DNA of 64,000 nucleotides, taken from assembly GCA_000406005.1 (NCBI GenBank), contig ASZN01000004.1, forward strand, positions 54,523 to 118,522. The letters are read 5' to 3'. Below the pieces are notes generated by a model that was not told the origin of the DNA, did no database searches, and saw only the letters and a list, made by a program, of their open reading frames with translations. Shown in pieces: positions 60,995 through 64,000 of this stretch (position 1 is the stretch's first letter; the number at the start of each line of letters is the position of its first letter). The position numbers and the translations under genes were made by a program. The stretch is from Candidatus Poribacteria bacterium WGA-3G (lineage in GTDB: Bacteria; Poribacteria; WGA-4E; WGA-3G).

Positions 60995-63900
60995 ATGATT
61001 AACCGAATTATTGACATCTGTATGAAAAATCGTCTGTTGGTGTTGGTCATCTTCGTTTTTGTCACGATGGCGGGCTGGTGGGCATTAAACCGGACACCCA
61101 TTGATGCTATGCCGGACATCGGCGAAAATCAGGTTATTGTCTTCGCGGATTGGCCCGGGCGAAGCCCACGAGATATTGAAGATCAAGTTATCTATCCTTT
61201 GAGCATTACCATGCTTGGGATCCCCGATGTCAAAGATGTTCGTTCAACTTCAATGTTTAGTTTCGGTTACATTAATATTATCTTCGAGGATGATGTCGAT
61301 TTCTATTGGGCACGCACACGTGTGCTGGAGCGAATGAATCTTGCCCAAAAAGACATGCCAGAGGGTGTTGTGCCGGTCCTCGGTCCCGATGCGACCGGTG
61401 TCGGACAGGTATTTTGGTATACCGTTGAGAATGGATACTATTGCCCGAATCATCCGACGGAACGCTATGCTGAGCCGGGCACCTGTCCGGAAGACGGTGA
61501 AACGCTTGTTGCTTCCAATTTGGAGCTCCATGAACTTCGGACCCTCCAAGACTGGACGGTTCGTTATTATCTCGCCTCTGCTGATGGTGTTTCTGAGGTC
61601 GCTTCGGTTGGCGGATACGTTAAACAGTATCAAATTGACATTGATCCGAACACTTTATTGGCGTATGATGTACCGTTATCAACGGTTTACAACGCTGTCC
61701 GAGGCAGCAACCTTGATGTTGGTGCTAAGGTTATCGAGGAAGGCGGGATGGAATTCCTGATTCGGGGTTTGGGATTTATCAAAAGCATCGCGGATATAGA
61801 AAACATTGTTGTCAAGGCGCATAACGGCGTGCCTATCTACGTCAAAAACCTTGGAACAGTCAGTGAAGGCCCCGATTTCCGGCGCGGTGCTTTAGACAAA
61901 GCAGGCATTCCGGCGACTGGTGGGGTCGTGCTAATGCGGTACGGTGATAATCCGTTGCGTGTGATTGAGAATGTCAAAGCGAAAATAGCCGAGCTCACGC
62001 CTGGGCTTCCGTCAGGTGTCCGAATTGTCCCGTTCTATGACCGAAGTCATCTCATTCATCGGGCAACGGACACGCTGAAAGAAACGCTGACAGGGCAAAT
62101 CATCGTTGCGGCTGTTGTTATCCTGCTTTTCTTGGGACAAGCTTCAAGTAGCCTGATAATAGCACTCGTCTTACCGTTGGGCGTTCTGCTTTCGTTTGTC
62201 GGTATGCGGATTATTGGTTTACCCTCGAACATCATGTCGATGGGTGGCATCGCCATCGCAATTGGCGTGATGGTGGATGCCGGTATTGTAATGACTGAAA
62301 ATATCACGCGACATTTACGGGAACCGCACCCCGGTGAAAGCAAACTTCAGGTTGTAACCCGTGCTGCTAAAGAGGTGGGACCCCCCATTTTCTTTGCGAT
62401 GCTCATCGTTATTGTTGCCTTCATACCTGTCTTTTCACTTACCGGCCAGGCAGGTAAACTCTTCAAACCACTTGCGTATACAAAAACTTTCGCGATGCTT
62501 GGTGCAGTCCTCATAGCGATTAGTCTGGTGCCGGTTTTAGCGTCATTTCTACTCGCGGACCCAACCCGTACCCGGACAGGTACGGTTTCCAAAATAGTAG
62601 CGCGGTTCTTTGCGATACTCAGCTGGCCTCTCAGAAAGTTAGCCGATGGGATTACGTGGGTACTCAGAACCGGCTATCGTCCAATTATTCGCTTAGCTGT
62701 AAAGAATATTTGGACGAAACTCGCCGTTGTTGCCTTGGCACTCCTTATTTTTATCGTAAGCATACCGCTGACCCCTTTCTATAAAAATATTGGACAGGAA
62801 TTCATGCCGCCACTTAACGAAGGCGCACTGCTATTTATGCCGGTGCTGCTTCCGGGGGCATCAATTACGCAAGCCAAAGATGTCATGGCGAAGCAAGATT
62901 TGATTATGAATCGGTTTCCAGAAGTTTCACTTGTCGTTGGGAAATTGGGGCGCGCGATGACGGCAACCGACCCTGCTCCGATAGGTATGTTTGAAACCAT
63001 TGTTAATATAGTCGATCCAGCAGAATGGCCCCGACGCGCGATTAAACACAATGCAACAGAGGAACTTGCAAGCCTTCTTGTCCAACACTTAACACGCGAA
63101 GGATTAATAAGCGAGGAACATGCCGGTCATCTTAACGCCGATTTTCTCGATGATACTGTTACGGCGACCATAAAACGGTTTGATACCTTAGCGACAACAT
63201 ATCACAACACTTATCTGTCGGTTGACGAGCGCGAACAGTTGTATCGAGTCTGGTTATTACGAATCCTTTTAGAAGAACTTCTCGCTGAAAAGCGGATGGG
63301 TGAAATGGGATTGGAACACGTTAAAATCGGTGAACCTGAAACTGAAGTGAAGCTTCATCGGATCGCCGTAGATATTGAGCCTACTCTCAAACATAAGGAT
63401 TACTTCCGGACGAAAAATCGCAACGAACTTATTACCGAACTGACAGAGGCTACCCGAATGCCGGGCGTTTCACCTATTATGACACAACCTATACGCAATC
63501 GCGTTGATATGCTCGCGACAGGTATACAAACCCCAATCGGCATTAAAGTGTTTGGTAAAGACCTTGCGAAGATTGAAGAGATTGCGGTACGGATTGAACA
63601 GGAACTCCTTAAACTTGAAGGCGCGCAGGGCCCCTATGCCGAGCGTATTGGAAATAAGCCGTACCTCGAATTTCACATTAATAGAGAGGAAGCCGCCCGC
63701 TACGGCATCCAAATCAAAACCGTACAACAGATTATCATGACGGCAATCGGTGGTATGAATCTAACTTATACTGTTGAGGGACGCGAGCGATTTCCAATTC
63801 GTATCCGTTACATGAGAGAATTGCGGGATAATATTGAAGCACTTAAGCGTGTCCTCGTGCCTTCCCCCAAAGGGCTGCATATTCCGCTTGAGCAACTCGT

Positions 63901-64000
63901 AAGGATCGAAAGACGACCTGGCCCGGCGAAGATCGCGAGCGAAAATACGTTACTCTTTTCTCGCGTCTTTTGTGACGTAGATGTTGACACCATTGGATTG
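60995..64000 (+). CDS. cusA: CusA-like heavy-metal RND pump (runs off window)
   Basis: The frame from the ATG at 60995 (AGCGAGAG upstream) is open to the window edge, 1002 codons. It has the HME-RND start (MINRIIDICMKNRLLVLVIF), PIDAMPDIGENQVIVFADWP, SVGGYVKQYQIDIDPNTLLA, and the proton-path helix with MGGIAIAIGVMVDAGIVMTE. Two features are unusual. Residues about 147-172 insert a metal-binding module, YYCPNHPTERYAEPGTCPED, into the first porter domain. Residues about 680-800 form a long extra helical stretch (LASLLVQHLTREGLISEEHA and on) after IVDPAEWPRR. The pump would expel Cu(I)/Ag(I) through the TolC channel. Confidence 0.95.
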   Translation, partial: MINRIIDICMKNRLLVLVIFVFVTMAGWWALNRTPIDAMPDIGENQVIVFADWPGRSPRDIEDQVIYPLSITMLGIPDVKDVRSTSMFSFGYINIIFEDDVDFYWARTRVLERMNLAQKDMPEGVVPVLGPDATGVGQVFWYTVENGYYCPNHPTERYAEPGTCPEDGETLVASNLELHELRTLQDWTVRYYLASADGVSEVASVGGYVKQYQIDIDPNTLLAYDVPLSTVYNAVRGSNLDVGAKVIEEGGMEFLIRGLGFIKSIADIENIVVKAHNGVPIYVKNLGTVSEGPDFRRGALDKAGIPATGGVVLMRYGDNPLRVIENVKAKIAELTPGLPSGVRIVPFYDRSHLIHRATDTLKETLTGQIIVAAVVILLFLGQASSSLIIALVLPLGVLLSFVGMRIIGLPSNIMSMGGIAIAIGVMVDAGIVMTENITRHLREPHPGESKLQVVTRAAKEVGPPIFFAMLIVIVAFIPVFSLTGQAGKLFKPLAYTKTFAMLGAVLIAISLVPVLASFLLADPTRTRTGTVSKIVARFFAILSWPLRKLADGITWVLRTGYRPIIRLAVKNIWTKLAVVALALLIFIVSIPLTPFYKNIGQEFMPPLNEGALLFMPVLLPGASITQAKDVMAKQDLIMNRFPEVSLVVGKLGRAMTATDPAPIGMFETIVNIVDPAEWPRRAIKHNATEELASLLVQHLTREGLISEEHAGHLNADFLDDTVTATIKRFDTLATTYHNTYLSVDEREQLYRVWLLRILLEELLAEKRMGEMGLEHVKIGEPETEVKLHRIAVDIEPTLKHKDYFRTKNRNELITELTEATRMPGVSPIMTQPIRNRVDMLATGIQTPIGIKVFGKDLAKIEEIAVRIEQELLKLEGAQGPYAERIGNKPYLEFHINREEAARYGIQIKTVQQIIMTAIGGMNLTYTVEGRERFPIRIRYMRELRDNIEALKRVLVPSPKGLHIPLEQLVRIERRPGPAKIASENTLLFSRVFCDVDVDTIGL

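Overview
The window reads as a chromosome segment of an uncultured Gram-negative bacterium, most like Candidatus Poribacteria or a close relative. This is inferred from content, not from a marker gene: secreted LamG and carbohydrate-binding proteins, a DUF5916 relic, a small bacterial-microcompartment cluster, tandem ExbD genes, lipoproteins and outer-membrane barrels, and many dispersed palindromic repeats and MITEs. Most starts have AAGGAGG-type ribosome binding sites. No rRNA, tRNA or CRISPR array was seen.

Region 1 (1-5.2 kb) holds a rhodanese cut by the window edge, two secreted proteins that share a C-terminal tail, a MORN-like zinc-ribbon protein, and several decayed genes (DUF5916, DUF3419 and short C-terminal scraps).

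Region 2 (5.2-26.2 kb) is an accessory and defence island. It carries a DUF2971 protein, an ApeA-like HEPN protein followed by a helix-hairpin-helix protein, a type II restriction-modification pair, a small HEPN-like protein, a GIY-YIG protein, an orphan HicB beside a recombinase scrap, a methyltransferase-HNH fusion and an internally deleted copy of the same gene, a second MORN-like gene, a PolX-like HhH protein overlapping a WD40 protein, a frameshifted VOC gene, a Rieske fusion, one transposase gene, a large unrecognised protein with a HEPN-like motif, and a TIR plus TM-macro pair matching type II Thoeris beside a truncated ParA gene. The two methyltransferase modules share a promoter and a structured leader, and a third partial copy of that leader precedes the deletion derivative.

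Region 3 (26.5-51.5 kb) is mostly housekeeping and envelope genes: gamma-glutamyltransferase, glutamate synthase large subunit, an ExbD-ExbD-ExbB set with a large outer-membrane lipoprotein, a Wzz-like protein, secreted and lipoproteins, a mini microcompartment cluster (BMC-H shell, PduL, flavoprotein-like), and a run of exported proteins (TPR, metallophosphatase, HEXXH peptidase, serpin, MsrP).

Region 4 (51.8-64 kb) starts with decayed genes (Rpn-type nuclease, DUF805) and continues with a plus-strand heavy-metal efflux cluster: a Cys-rich exported protein, an outer-membrane protein, a His-rich YHS protein, two TolC-family proteins, a CusB-like adaptor and a CusA-like pump that runs off the window. 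The outer-membrane protein has an in-frame UGA between its signal peptide and its barrel, followed by a hairpin that fits the general bacterial SECIS pattern. This is the most unusual single observation in the window.
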